Assembly (NCBI GenBank): GCA_963970005.1 | Contig: CAXAMN010018890.1 | Coordinates: forward strand, 936,197-1,000,196 | Length of the DNA stretch: 64,000 bases | Source: Durusdinium trenchii | Taxonomy: Eukaryota > Sar > Dinophyceae > Suessiales > Symbiodiniaceae | Direction: 5' to 3' | Shown here: piece after piece, positions 36,915 through 47,182 of the stretch | Layout of the letters: each line of letters starts with the position of its first letter | Position numbering within the stretch: position 1 is the stretch's first letter | The notes under the pieces: generated by a model | The model's database searches: none | What the model was told of the DNA's origin: nothing | What the model saw: the letters and a program-made list of their open reading frames with translations, nothing else | Made by a program: the position numbers and the translations under genes

Positions 36915-37048
36915 CCACCAGCTCCACCACCAGCTCCATCCCGAAGAACCCCAAGGCCGCCGCCAGCGCCGGCTGCGCGTGCACTTGGGGAGCCCTCAGC
37001 AGCGCCAGCAGCAGGGGATCGAGCAGGTGGCGTCCGGCCTCTTCAGGC
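36915..37048 (-). CDS. Exon encoding Leu/Ala-rich helices
   Basis: Starts after an AG acceptor at 37049-37050 and reads RPEEAGRHLLDPLLLALLRA, then ALAAALGFFGMELVVELVEE, then a GC donor candidate near 36915. Leu/Ala spacing suggests packed helices, but no specific repeat family can be named. Confidence 0.42.
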
Positions 37049-37351
37049 CTGTTGACAGGGTGGGTTCAACTTGGAGTTGAACATGAAGACCCTGTTTGGC
37101 CTGATTAGGCTAGTATATACATATATATATATATACACATGTGATTACATGTGGGTCTTTTGTGTACCAGGGGTGTTGAGGTACCTTCTAACAAAGGATG
37201 CATGTGGAACCTAGGGTTGTGATGGGTTATGTATATAAACATATCTTTTTAAAAAAAGTTATTTGATTGACTTTTCCTACTAGGTTGAGGTTGCTTGAAG
37301 GCTCCCCTTGGTTTCACACCTGCCATCACCTAGCGTAGCTGTCATGGCGGC

Positions 37352-37470
37352 CTCGGGTCTGCCAGAAAGACCTCATGTTTTTCCTCATGTTGATCTTCCT
37401 CATCCTCCTCGTCCAGCTGTCCCAGCAACTCCGCCAGGGACGGAATGTCATCAGACATTGGCGGCAGGGT
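37352..37470 (-). CDS. Exon encoding an acidic segment
   Basis: Reads MSDDIPSLAELLGQLDEEDE and continues acidic to LADPR, ending at a GC donor at 37351-37350. The Met at 37458 could be a start, but the frame stays open upstream. Unknown family. Confidence 0.42.
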
Positions 37471-37888
37471 TCGCCACGGAATGGACGATGTGATGAGGTG
37501 AGGGAACAGCGTTTTCAGGCATGTCTACGTCCAAGCCTTTCTGGGGAGCATTGAAGGAGAAAGGTCTATTGTAGCCGGTAGTGCACCAAAAGGAATGGCT
37601 CTCATGAAGGCCATGCAAAAAGGCAATTCCCAGTGGATTCCTCCTTCTAAGGTCAAAGGTGCAGGCTAGGCGGCTCAATTGACTAAATGATTCCTATTGA
37701 AACCAAAGCAAATTAAATTGATCTGATCCACTATTTGTGGCTGACTTTCGCCTAAACACCGCAGTCACAGCAAATCCAACTTACAAATACTTACAGCGTG
37801 TTGCGGTTTATCTTGGCTCATGTGTGTCAAGCCACTTGGTGTAATTACCTCTGTCTCACACATTCTCTTGCTTGCGCTTGCTTGCACA

Positions 37889-38150
37889 TCACTGCTGAAA
37901 CAAGTTGAGCAAGCTCAGGCCACCAGCCCTAGCGTTCAACCAGCCGCTTGAGCTCCAAAGCTGTCGTACAGCCGGCCGTCCACGTCCTCCGCCGCGTCCT
38001 TCGCGCCGCGTCCTTCGCGCCGCGTCCTTCGCGGCACCCACGTTCTCAGGTCCCAACACTGCGCGCTCCGCCTCTGTGAGCGTGGTCGGCCTGAGGCGAC
38101 TGCAGCTGCGAATGGAGCGGGAAGCTATGGTCGCAATGAGGCCTGGTCTT
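37889..38150 (-). CDS. Terminal exon, basic, unknown
   Basis: The minus-strand frame reads LTEAERAVLGPENVGAAKDA and then an Arg/Gly-rich region, ending in TGA at 37889-37891. The plus strand of the same DNA contains a triplicated phrase (ccgcgtccttcgcg), so part of the Arg-rich sequence is repeat-driven. Confidence 0.35.
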
Positions 38151-38477
38151 ATACTTCAAGCTATGGAACATGGTCATCCATGGGTCAAGCTATGGAACAT
38201 GGTCTTTTCCAAGCCCTTCTAGGTCTATTGGTTTACTCTTTCGCCAAGCAGTGTGGTCACACTAGGGTTGTTACAGTGATGGTTACGGCTGGGTGTTGAT
38301 CGAGGTGCTTGCATCCGCGCTGATTTGCTGCCAGTTATGGTCATTCATTCACCTCGAGATCTTCGAAGTGTGAATGGTGACCTTTGGGCATGTGGTTTGT
38401 GTTCAGAAATCGAGGGAAGTCTCGAGCGAAAGCCGCGCTTCGCTCTTGCTGCGAAACTCCTTCGCAGGGCTACGCAA

Positions 38478-38603
38478 AGTGAATTTGACGCATTTTGTGA
38501 GCATCGAAGTGCACATTTCGTGGCAAACACGGCATTTTGTGAGCCCCGAAGTGCAAGTTGTGTGGCAGGCGCAGCATTTTGTGCTGCTTGAAGTGCAAAT
38601 GGC
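38478..38603. repeat. 42-base tandem repeat, three copies
   Basis: The core cattttgtg begins at 38491, 38533 and 38575, an exact 42-base period. Each copy continues with (c)gaagtgca and a tggca end. Because 42 is a multiple of three, every frame shows a 14-residue repeat; on the minus strand it resembles NLHFxAHKM. I recall similar repeats in symbiotic dinoflagellate sequence, but cannot verify that here. Confidence 0.9.
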
Positions 38604-38609
38604 GTGGCA

Positions 38610-39560
38610 TATGCTGCGAATGTGCTCTGATATGTGTGCTCTCATGCACGTGCTCTTTAAATGTGCTCGCATGCGTGTGCCCCCAGATGAGTCTCATATA
38701 TGCGCTCTCACATCTCACATGCGCTCTCTAGATCTCTAGACCTCTCGGCCTCTAGATCTCTCTGAATCTCTCGGCTTTGAAAGCTTTCATGAACTCTAGA
38801 ACTCTAGATTTCTCAATCTCGAGATCTCTCTGAGCCTGAGGAGTTCTAGGATCCAGATCTCTTGATCTCTCCTCTCTGGATCTAAGACATCCACTTCCAG
38901 ACCTGTAGACCTATCTTTGGATCTCAGATGATCTCAGCCTTTGGATCTTTCTAGACGTCTAGAACTAGACCTCTCGATCTCTGTTTGTGCTCTCATGTGC
39001 TCTCGTATGCCTGCTCTCTCATACATGTGCTCTCAGATGCGTGCTCATATGTGTGCTCTCACACGCGTGCTTCTATTGAGGTGCCCTCAGATCAGGTGCT
39101 CTTACAATCTCTTACATGTGTCCTCAAGAGCTCTAGGCCTCTAGACCTCCAAATCTCTTGATCATATTTTTGTGGATGTCTCGGCCAATTAGATCCTTCT
39201 AGACCCACTCGACCTCTAGCACTCTAGACTTCTAGGGGCCCCGCACTGGACCTGAAGACCTCATCTCTAGAACTCTAGATCTCTAGACCTCTTTGGGTTT
39301 CTAGGCCGCAAAAGACCTTTCTAGAACTTCACTGGATCGCAAGGCCTCTAGATCTCCAGCCTTTTTGCTCTTAGGTTTCTAGGCCTCTGGAGCTTATGTC
39401 TCCGGATCTCAAAGACCAAGATGTGGGCCTCAAGAGTCTTGGCCTCTGTGGATCTCAAGAGCTCTAGGCCCTAGATCTCCAAATCACTTGATCTTTTTGG
39501 ATCTCAAGGCCAGATCTCTAGATCTCTGTGTTTCTCAAGACCTCTCTGGATATCAAAACC
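38610..39560. repeat. Degenerate CTCTAGATCT-rich tract with TGTGCTCTCA repeats
   Basis: About 950 bases built from tctagatct, tctagacct, agatctct and related words, with two blocks (about 38625-38710 and 38980-39120) of tgtgctctca-like units. TCTAGA and AGATCT palindromes recur far more often than expected. No protein-like frame. Confidence 0.85.
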
Positions 39561-39937
39561 TCTACCAGCAGATCCAAAGCTAGGCTCCAATCATCCTACT
39601 CCAAAGCCGCAAGTAAGGCGGCATGCCTCTACATCATAAGGTGAGTTTCTGCTCTGATCTGTAGGACCTAGTTTGGTGAAACAAACACGCGCAACAACCG
39701 GTTAAGTTATGAACTTGTGATATCATTGATATCTTGTGCTACCATCTGATGCATATGGGGCCTCTTTCTGAGTCAACAAAGGATGGTGGCTCCTTAGAGT
39801 TGCGGGAAACAAAACACCCGAAACCCCGTCCGCACGTGCTGCGGCCTCTCATAGCCACTAGTCTTCGCCTCCTTCTTCGTGGCTGGCTCCAACAAAGCAG
39901 CTGCCGGAGCCTGGCGCAAACATGCAACAGCAAATGA

Positions 39938-40420
39938 TTGCTAATTTCCCAGGATTTTTCCTCCCGTGCTGCTTGCTTTGAAGGCCATCATCGCAGACTT
40001 GCCCAAAACAAACCCATGCAAACTACTTGTAGCACGGTCAAGAACCAGGATCAAATCACCCACTTCCAAATCTGTCAAGTAAGCAACTCCCGAACGCCCA
40101 CATTTTGCAGCCGGTGGTGGCGGAAAAATGATCTCTCCAAATGGCAGGTGTCTGGAGCCTTTCCTATGCTTTTTGGAGCCTCGGCCCAGCCTGGCTTTGC
40201 TTCTCCTGGGCCAATGCTTGTGCCGTGGTGGCCTCAGCCGGACAGCTGGTTCCGGCTGGGCTCCGCTCCAGGTAGCTCTGCGGCGGAGGGTTCTGGGAGC
40301 ATCTCAAGTGCTCACAAGAAGATCGAAGAAGAGAATCTTGGAGGAGGGGTGAGACCGATTTTTGGTGCTATGGGGTCCCTCAGTCCGAACAACACCACAT
40401 GGCATCGCCTAGAGGCCTAG
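39938..40420 (+). CDS. Possible plus-strand ORF, low support
   Basis: A 160-codon frame. The second half (FPMLFGASAQPGFASPGPML, then KKIEEENLGG) has some protein character. It would be the only host-type coding segment on the plus strand, which argues against it. No family recognised. Confidence 0.22.
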   Translation: MLISQDFSSRAACFEGHHRRLAQNKPMQTTCSTVKNQDQITHFQICQVSNSRTPTFCSRWWRKNDLSKWQVSGAFPMLFGASAQPGFASPGPMLVPWWPQPDSWFRLGSAPGSSAAEGSGSISSAHKKIEEENLGGGVRPIFGAMGSLSPNNTTWHRLEA

Positions 40421-41098
40421 AGTTGGCCCCAGTCCCTCAACATTCCCCCGGCAACTTGGCTTTCCGGCCCGGATGTTGGCAACTGCGGCTTGCGCCAAAG
40501 CACGCGCGTTGGCCGGGGTCGCTGGCGTCATGGCGTGGTAGGCGCCAGCTGAGTTGCACGCAAGAGGGTCGACTGACCCAGTGCTGTTTCTCCAGGTGAC
40601 CATTTGTTCATTGGCTATGGCTATTCCAGCATGCAAAACCTGCTCAATCTCAAGGCTTAAAGTTTGAGACTCGGCTGAACCAGAACGTTCCCCGAGCATC
40701 TCCGAGCAGAAGTGCTAGTGGGACTCTGCAGTTGAAATCCAGGGCCATAGGATGGTGTCCTCTTCCACCTTGAAATTGCATCGAATCTAATCCACGCCAA
40801 GCGGTCAACATGTCCTGCAGCCAAGACTGGCTAGCGGGGGCGGCGGCAGCGGCTAGTGGCAGTCCAATCGCAGGTCCCAAGAAGGCAACAAATAATAGAA
40901 ACCACAAAACAAAGGGGATGAACACCTGCACGGCAGTCAGTGTGGTGTGTGTGTCTGTGTGTGTCAACCTCTGTAACTAAGAAATCCTTTCCTTTTCCGT
41001 TTGTCATGCAAGCAGGGGGCACGGAGACTGATTTCCCATCCGTGCCAACGAAGCTACGGAAATCAGTTGGAAGAGAGCTGGGACGCCGGCTCTTGTAC
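40409..41098 (-). CDS. Putative membrane-anchored protein, 3 exons, unknown
   Basis: Exon 41098-40969 starts after AG followed by G and reads PSSLPTDFRSFVGTDGKSVS and ends DFLVTE. A 43-base GT-AG intron made largely of CA repeat follows. Exon 40925-40803 encodes a hydrophobic stretch VFIPFVLWFLLFVAFLG (a likely transmembrane helix or signal anchor) and then SQSWLQDMLT, ending at a GC donor. An exon from 40639 continues VLHAGIAIANEQMVTWRN and an Ala-rich helix. Phases agree across both junctions. The exon 3 end and the N-terminus are not fixed. No family recognised. Confidence 0.5.
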
Positions 41099-41099
41099 C

Positions 41100-42110
41100 T
41101 GCAATGAAACTGTTGACCACGCTGTCCACTCCTTTGGTTTGATTCATGGTTTTTCATGTGGTCCCTCCCCCGAAACAGGTTTCCCACCGCAGCTTTCGCG
41201 TGAGTTGCAACCTACCGCAGCCGGCCGCGTGAGAGTTTGACCGCTGAGTACAACAATTGTTTAAACTTTGAAGGATGCCGACTGCTTCACCTTGCGTTTC
41301 CCTCATTCCTTTTGACCTGGGAACTGAGTTAACAGCAAACCAATGTCAGAGTGTGCGGTATACCTATATATATACTATTTTGACTTTCGCTTGATAGCAG
41401 GAAGGTTTTAGATAACTCTGCACGACAAAGCATCTCTTCAATACCAGCTTCCATGTTCATGGCGGACACGTGTGGAGAATCAGAATCACTTCCATCCGCT
41501 GCAGCCAGCTAGTGCGCTAAGAGGTCGAGTCCTTTTTGAAACCAATGCCAGTCAGCTCCATACAGGCGTGCTTGGACGGAACAACACCGATGGCAAACGC
41601 AATACATATCCGGGGTTCCTATGATTTTTGCAAACTTCATTCAACAATTTTTGATTATTCTTGCACTTCATGCCAGTAGGCTGATCCTCGTCATCTCACC
41701 CTTTGACATGTCCTCCATCAACCACACCTGCGGATTGAATAACCTATTGCCCTACTCAGGCCCTACTTCCATCCTATTGGGAGGCTACGACTCGTCAAAG
41801 ATCTTGCCGCTCACGACGTTCTGCACGGCTTGACCTGACACGCGACCGGTTTCAACCGCCACCGGTGTTATCAAAGGACCAAAGCCACTTGGATCCGCTT
41901 GGTTGACCAAGCGAGGTTGGTTGATGTGTGAAGTGCCTCTCTCTTTCTCACTGGGGGGTGCCACTGTCCAACACATGAACACCACATAGTTCGAGGAGGT
42001 CAAAAGTCAAAGGATGCCGAAGGCGGAGTAGACACCACCAGCTTCCCCACAAGAAGGTCTCAACATATATCTCAACTTGAGGCCAGAGGGGGTGAACGAA
42101 AGCTAGCCGG
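41100..42110. other. No gene recognised
   Basis: No frame with protein-like composition. Short runs of TA occur near 41364-41378. Confidence 0.4.
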
Positions 42111-42117
42111 GCTTCCG

Positions 42118-42449
42118 GTGGTCTGCTGCTGGTGCTGCTGCTGCTGGTGCTGCTGCTGCCGCTGCTGCGCTGGGCGCTGCTGCGCTGGGTGCTCTGCAGG
42201 CGCCGGGTCGTCTGCTGCTGCTGCTGCTGCTGGCGCTGGGTGGTCTGCTGCGGCTGCTGCTGCCGCGGCGTTGGGTATGGGTATGCTGCTGCTGCTGCTG
42301 CCGCCGCTGGGTGGTCTGCTGCTGCGGCTGGTGCTGCTGCTGCTGCTGCCGCTGCTGCGCTGGGCGCAGATGCTTGGTGTGCTGCAGCTGCTTGGTGGTC
42401 CCGCTCACCGCGCGCAGGGGGGGGCGAACCGTGGGGGGGGGGGGGGGGT
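42118..42449. repeat. CTG-rich array ending in poly-G
   Basis: CTG/GCC triplets with recurring phrases ctgggtggtctgctgctg and gctgctgcgctggg fill 42120-42395. A run of about 16 G (interrupted upstream by cgaaccgt) lies at 42431-42449. The minus strand would read poly-Gln and the plus strand poly-Leu, poly-Ala or poly-Cys. No sign that any is translated. Confidence 0.93.
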
Positions 42450-43703
42450 CCATAAGATTGATTTAATCAATTATTTGAGGTTTCTGAGGTGCGTCCACCC
42501 CGTCACTTAACTTGCTAAAGCAAGAGCAACTCCAGCTAGCTAAGGCTAGCTTTCGTGACATGCTGAATTCGTCACAAGAAAAGTGGTTACTGGGTGGGAC
42601 AAATGGCTGGTAGGGGGGTCTTGCAGTTCCGTTCCTGGATGCTTTGGACACATCGCCAGCAACATACCAAGCTCACACATAATGGTGACTCACCGCGGTG
42701 ACGGGGCAATGAGGAACACAAACAGGGAGGACTCCTTTTCTCATCAGAGAAGCCCGCTTGAGATTCTCATGCCTGAAGCCTATAGAATCATAATTAGAAG
42801 AACCGATGATCACATAATCGACATGATGAGGGGAAAAAAACCAAAACACCCTAAACAGTTCTACAGTTCTACTCATTGTATTGGACCACTGGAAGTGGAC
42901 ATTTGTGGATTTGGGTTTCGAAGTGCCTTGCCATGCGACTAACACTCGGGGGCAAAGTTTGGTACCAACTGTGACTCAACGGTTCGGCAACAGGCGCATC
43001 TTCATCCAGTCGGAGTGCACAAAGACCTGTCGGCCCTGCAACTGATCCCAATATTCCAGACAAATCTTCGTAGATGTGCAGCATTGTGCAACCCATGGCA
43101 GGCATTTTGCGAAGGCTTCCTTCAGTCCGGCAACCCGTCTCCAGCCCGAGGCGTTTCTGGGCTCCGTTTCAGCTGAGCTCCATGGCTGAAGGTCTCTTGC
43201 GCTAAGCCCATGCGCTTGTCCATTTGCTCGTTGGCCTAACGCTGCGGGAGTTCAAAACAATGAGATCACCACATCCACCCCAAATGCTTACAGTAATGGG
43301 TTGCACAGGTTCGGATGGTGAAGCAAACCAAGCCTTCTGATGCCCTCAGCTCCCTGCTACACTTTCTAATGGGATTCTCAAGAGAGAACCCGAGAACCCT
43401 GCAATGTTGGGTTGAACGAGTGCTAGTTGGCCATCCACTTTCAGTCTTGCCTTCTCTACCTTCCATTCCACCACATTGGACATTGGCGGGTCCTTCATTC
43501 CACCACACGGTCCCTCAGAGCGGTCTACCCATGAGGAGGAAGAACGCTCCGGTGGCATTGGTAAAGGAAGATTGCGCTTTACGACACGTCGCTATAGTCG
43601 TGCTTAGTCGTGCTATAGTCGTGCTTAGGACACGTCGCTGATAGAAGGTGATAGGTGAACTGTTAACATTTGCCTGCCATACGCACGGTGTAAATAGCAA
43701 AAC
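42450..43703. other. Weak minus-strand exon candidates
   Basis: Segments at about 42985-43050 (YWDQLQGRQVFVHSDWMKMR) and about 43130-43225 (ANEQMDKRMGLAQETFSHGA) look protein-like on the minus strand, but junctions and family are unknown. Short tandem phrases (gtcgtgctatagtcgtgctta) occur at about 43590-43630. Confidence 0.3.
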
Positions 43704-44616
43704 ATACTTACATATCAGCTACATATATACATACATCACATTACATTACATTACGTTACGTTACACTACATTACATTACGTTACATTACATTAATACATA
43801 CATACATACATACATACAAAACACAGACATACATACATACATACATAATGACATACATACATGCAACCATACCATACCATACCATACCATACATTACATA
43901 CATTACATACATTATATACAATACATACATCACATACATTACATACGTTACATACATACATACATACATTACATTACATTACATTACATACATTACATAC
44001 ATAACATACATACATAAATACATTACAATACACCACATTACATTACATACATTACATACACACATACATACAAACCATACCATACCATACCATACCATTA
44101 ATTACATTACATACATTACTCACATACATACATGCATACAAGCATACATACATTAATACATTACAAACATTACATTACATACATACATACATACCATTAC
44201 ATTACATTACATACATTACATACATTACATTACATTACAGTTCATTACATTACATTACATTAATACATACATACCAACATACCATACATACCATACAGCC
44301 ATACATGCCATACATTACATACATTACATCATTACATACATTACATACACTACATACATTACATACACTACATACATAGATACATACATACATACATACA
44401 TACATACATACTAACATAACATAACATAACTCAACATAACATAACATTACATTACATTACATTACCATACATACATAACATAACATACATAACAAACATA
44501 CCATACATACAATACATGCCATACATTACATACATTGCATACATAACATACATAATATACATATCATACATACATACTTAAATACATACATGCATACATA
44601 CATACATACATACATA
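43704..44616. repeat. CATA/TACAT microsatellite, left flank of the LINE
   Basis: About 900 bases of tacat, cata, catta and ccata units with little else. It ends directly against the unique sequence of the LINE at about 44617. Frames of the type MYVCMYV are translations of this array. Confidence 0.97.
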
Positions 44617-44773
44617 TGGATTTGGACAGACAAAATTCAAAGTGGAAACAGATGCCTGAAATTGCGGCACATGGTGGGTCATCAACAATGCCAATGGCAA
44701 AGGAAAAGGACACTCTAACAAGCAGAACCCCACCACCAAGGTATGGCCAAGAAAATTCCATCAAGAAGCACTC

Positions 44774-45460
44774 ATGGACACACCTCCCGGACTGACCAGG
44801 CCTAGGCCATTACGTCGGCCAAAGGACCAGCAGCAGGCAGCCGAACTCCTCACGGCCAACTGGGAAGCCATCCCAGATACCATCCAAAGCAAGCTGCAGG
44901 CACTTGGCCTAGGGCCTCAACCACAGGAGGAGCCAGGATTGACAGATATCCTGAAGACACACATGACCTCCTTGCCACCAGAAGTCCAGGCTGTTGTCAC
45001 CAAACTGACGACCCCACTCCCACAAACCGAGAAGGAAATTGCACAGCAGTTGAAGAATCAGGTCACGGATTTGAAAAACCAATCCATCAAGAAGACCCAA
45101 CTCCAAGTGAAGCTAGACCAGGCGAAGAGCCACTATGCAGCTATGCTACAGGATATGCAGGATATCCAAACCCGGCTCAACGAAGGACAACAGAAGCTCA
45201 AGCAGCTCTCAGACCAATACATGGCTGCCGTCAATCAAGCACCCAAGCCTGCAGACCTCACTCAGGAACCCGCGGCTTCAGAACCCATTCCCATGGCGGT
45301 TGAATCCTTTGTCACGAGTCTCGGCATTTCTTTGACAGATGATCAGAGAAGCCAACTCCATGGTCTCTTGAAGCGTCCAAACATGGACGAAGAAGACCCA
45401 ACCAAGCGCCGGAAAACTGAAGCGACTGCAACTCCACTTCACTCACCGTTGAGTGGGTAA
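44774..45460 (+). CDS. LINE ORF1: coiled-coil, probable RNA-binding protein
   Basis: 228 codons. LINE ORF1 proteins typically coat the element RNA. A Pro-rich start and a helical region (residues about 20-65) are followed by a long charged coiled coil at about residues 85-150 (EIAQQLKNQVTDLKNQS, then LNEGQQKLKQLSDQY). A basic cluster TKRRKTE near the C-terminus could be a nuclear signal. No CCHC knuckle or RRM is visible. The frame stays open upstream to about 44659 without another ATG, so the element or this ORF may be 5' truncated. Its TAA (45458-45460) is followed after one base by the ATG of the next ORF. Confidence 0.8.
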   Translation: MDTPPGLTRPRPLRRPKDQQQAAELLTANWEAIPDTIQSKLQALGLGPQPQEEPGLTDILKTHMTSLPPEVQAVVTKLTTPLPQTEKEIAQQLKNQVTDLKNQSIKKTQLQVKLDQAKSHYAAMLQDMQDIQTRLNEGQQKLKQLSDQYMAAVNQAPKPADLTQEPAASEPIPMAVESFVTSLGISLTDDQRSQLHGLLKRPNMDEEDPTKRRKTEATATPLHSPLSG

Positions 45461-45461
45461 C

Positions 45462-46958
45462 ATGCAGTGGGAGAACAAGGGGCAGCTTCAAGGGGAATTT
45501 GTGCCTATTCCCTTTGACGATTTTGATGAGGCACGTTCCATTGGGGACCATGTGAACCAGCGCCAAAGGGTTTGCCGCGCTGCATCAGGCTCCGAGGTGC
45601 TTAACACAACAGACCATGCGCGGTGTGACGGGGAACACTCACACCTCCAACCATGGCCAGACAAACCTTTTGGGGCACCAATTTCCAGATTGCATGAAGG
45701 GGATATTTCATGCAGCAATCTACATGGCACAGCAGCCAAGGACACCATAGTCCCAGTTTTGACTCATTTCAGGTTCAGCCAACCTTCAGGCCATGAAGAT
45801 CTGAAGCCTCCTGACTACCTCTCCATCAAAGGTGGAGCAGCCTCCAGTGGATCTACGGAGTTGCCACAGTCAGGACCGCACCACATGGAGCATGAGTATG
45901 CCTCCGCAACAGACTGCATTTTGCAGAACCTCAGTATGACGGTGGGCAATCCAAGCGCCCACTGTTATGCCAATGCACCTTGGCGAGCTTTCACCTGGAC
46001 CTGTGCCTTACTGCAAGAGACGAGCACACAACCCTGGGGAGCCTTGCAAGATGCGGTGCAAGAATCTTTGGACACAGCTGAACAAGTTGATCTACACCAG
46101 CTGCCGGGCATGCAAGAGCTATGGACTCAACATGACCTCAACTTGCAAGGAGATGCCAAACACTTTGTGAACTCCCTTTGGCTCCAATCTCAAACACGAG
46201 CATTCCACTACAGGTACGCTGAGATTAAAGAAAATGGCTACCTCGTGGATCATGTCCAAATGCCGATTTTGATCCCGTTCCCTGATGACTGGCCTGAGGA
46301 CATTCGGTTTCAGGACCTCTTCAACAACTGGGCCAACCAGGGTTTGGGACAGTACCTCATGGATGACAAGAAAGTTCTCATCTGTCATGTCACCAGGAAC
46401 ACAGTGGTGGATGGCATTGCAACAAAGCACAACAAGACGCTGAATCCCTATGGCACCTTCACAGTCCCTCGCTCCCTGGATGGTTTTGCCAGGACATCCA
46501 CAGAGTTCGTCCCGGCAGTCCTCATCTGCCACAGGGGCAAAACCCATGACACGGGACACTATTTCGCCATACTCATCTATCGTGACTTGATGTGGTTGGC
46601 AGATGATGGCAAAGTTCCCACCTACTTGCCCTTTCTCACGCCCAAGCTGGCCAGTCAGATAACACAAATCTGGGCTGTCAGTCTTGATGTGTTCAAAACA
46701 CCGCAACAAATAAGACGCAGTTTGCCACCTTTGGAACAGCCAGACTATGATCCACCGCTCCATCCAAGTCCAAACAAAAAGGCCCGCAAGGCCCAAGGAC
46801 ACAACAAGCTGCACTACGCCAATGTCACCAACTTTGGCCGGCAGGTCCTGGACTGGTACTGGACACGTGAGGGCACCTGGACCAACAAAGGCATCAAAAA
46901 GTCTGTCAATACTTCACCATCCGAGGCAGAACCGCTTTTGGCACTGCTGCAACCATGA
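45462..46958 (+). CDS. LINE ORF2 N-terminal part: USP-like (C19) cysteine protease
   Basis: 498 codons plus stop from the ATG at 45462. An in-frame GTG at 45453 overlaps the ORF1 stop, and I prefer the ATG. Residues 1-150 are low in structure and carry His/Cys pairs. A Cys box follows: GN, then PSAHCYANAPWRAFTW, with the candidate nucleophile Cys168 and an Asn shortly before it, as in ubiquitin-specific proteases. About 200 residues later the His box reads TGHYFAI with His366, and after WLADDGKV the third catalytic residue would be Asp381 or Asp382. The spacing and the Trp-x2-(D/N)-D-x2-V pattern match USP domains. The end (LHYANVTNFGRQVLDWYW) looks like the beginning of a LINE endonuclease, so this was probably the N-terminal domain of a longer ORF2 polyprotein. 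The activity is inferred, not shown. Confidence 0.8.
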   Translation: MQWENKGQLQGEFVPIPFDDFDEARSIGDHVNQRQRVCRAASGSEVLNTTDHARCDGEHSHLQPWPDKPFGAPISRLHEGDISCSNLHGTAAKDTIVPVLTHFRFSQPSGHEDLKPPDYLSIKGGAASSGSTELPQSGPHHMEHEYASATDCILQNLSMTVGNPSAHCYANAPWRAFTWTCALLQETSTQPWGALQDAVQESLDTAEQVDLHQLPGMQELWTQHDLNLQGDAKHFVNSLWLQSQTRAFHYRYAEIKENGYLVDHVQMPILIPFPDDWPEDIRFQDLFNNWANQGLGQYLMDDKKVLICHVTRNTVVDGIATKHNKTLNPYGTFTVPRSLDGFARTSTEFVPAVLICHRGKTHDTGHYFAILIYRDLMWLADDGKVPTYLPFLTPKLASQITQIWAVSLDVFKTPQQIRRSLPPLEQPDYDPPLHPSPNKKARKAQGHNKLHYANVTNFGRQVLDWYWTREGTWTNKGIKKSVNTSPSEAEPLLALLQP

Positions 46959-47182
46959 ACTCACAAGCCACTGGTACATCTGGTGGCATTCTCATATTGG
47001 CTGATCCCAGTTGCTGCCTAATGGATCTCGAGCACTATGATCATCAGGGCTGCGGCTACCATGCCTTCTTGTGGGAGGCAACTGAGGCCACTATTTTGGT
47101 CGTGGGCATCTATCTCCACAACAGTGAAACACTACAGAGCACCACCAATGCCAATGCTCAGCCGCCTTTTGGCTCTACTTGA
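46871..47182 (+). pseudogene. LINE endonuclease, middle part (shifted frame)
   Basis: In the second frame the sequence continues the apurinic-type endonuclease: YFTIRGRTAFGTAA, then GTSGGILILAD, then WEATEATILVVGIYLHNS. The ATG at 46955 overlaps the TGA of the upstream ORF (ATGA), but the homology runs through from before it, so this is a frameshift near a run of A at about 46898 and not a new start. The usual QE catalytic segment is not recognisable. Confidence 0.75.

Noticed and set aside
42103-42510. Poly-Gln, poly-Leu and poly-Cys frames
   Set aside because: CTG array read in different frames; no splice sites or conserved segment nearby.
43781-44447. MYVCMYV-type frames on both strands
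   Set aside because: Direct translations of the CATA/TACAT microsatellite.
45453-45461. GTG start for the protease ORF
   Set aside because: An ATG lies nine bases downstream; GTG starts are rare in eukaryotes, and this one overlaps the ORF1 stop.
46955-47182. Independent ORF starting at the ATGA overlap with the protease ORF
   Set aside because: Endonuclease-like sequence in that frame extends upstream of the ATG, so a frameshift is the better explanation.
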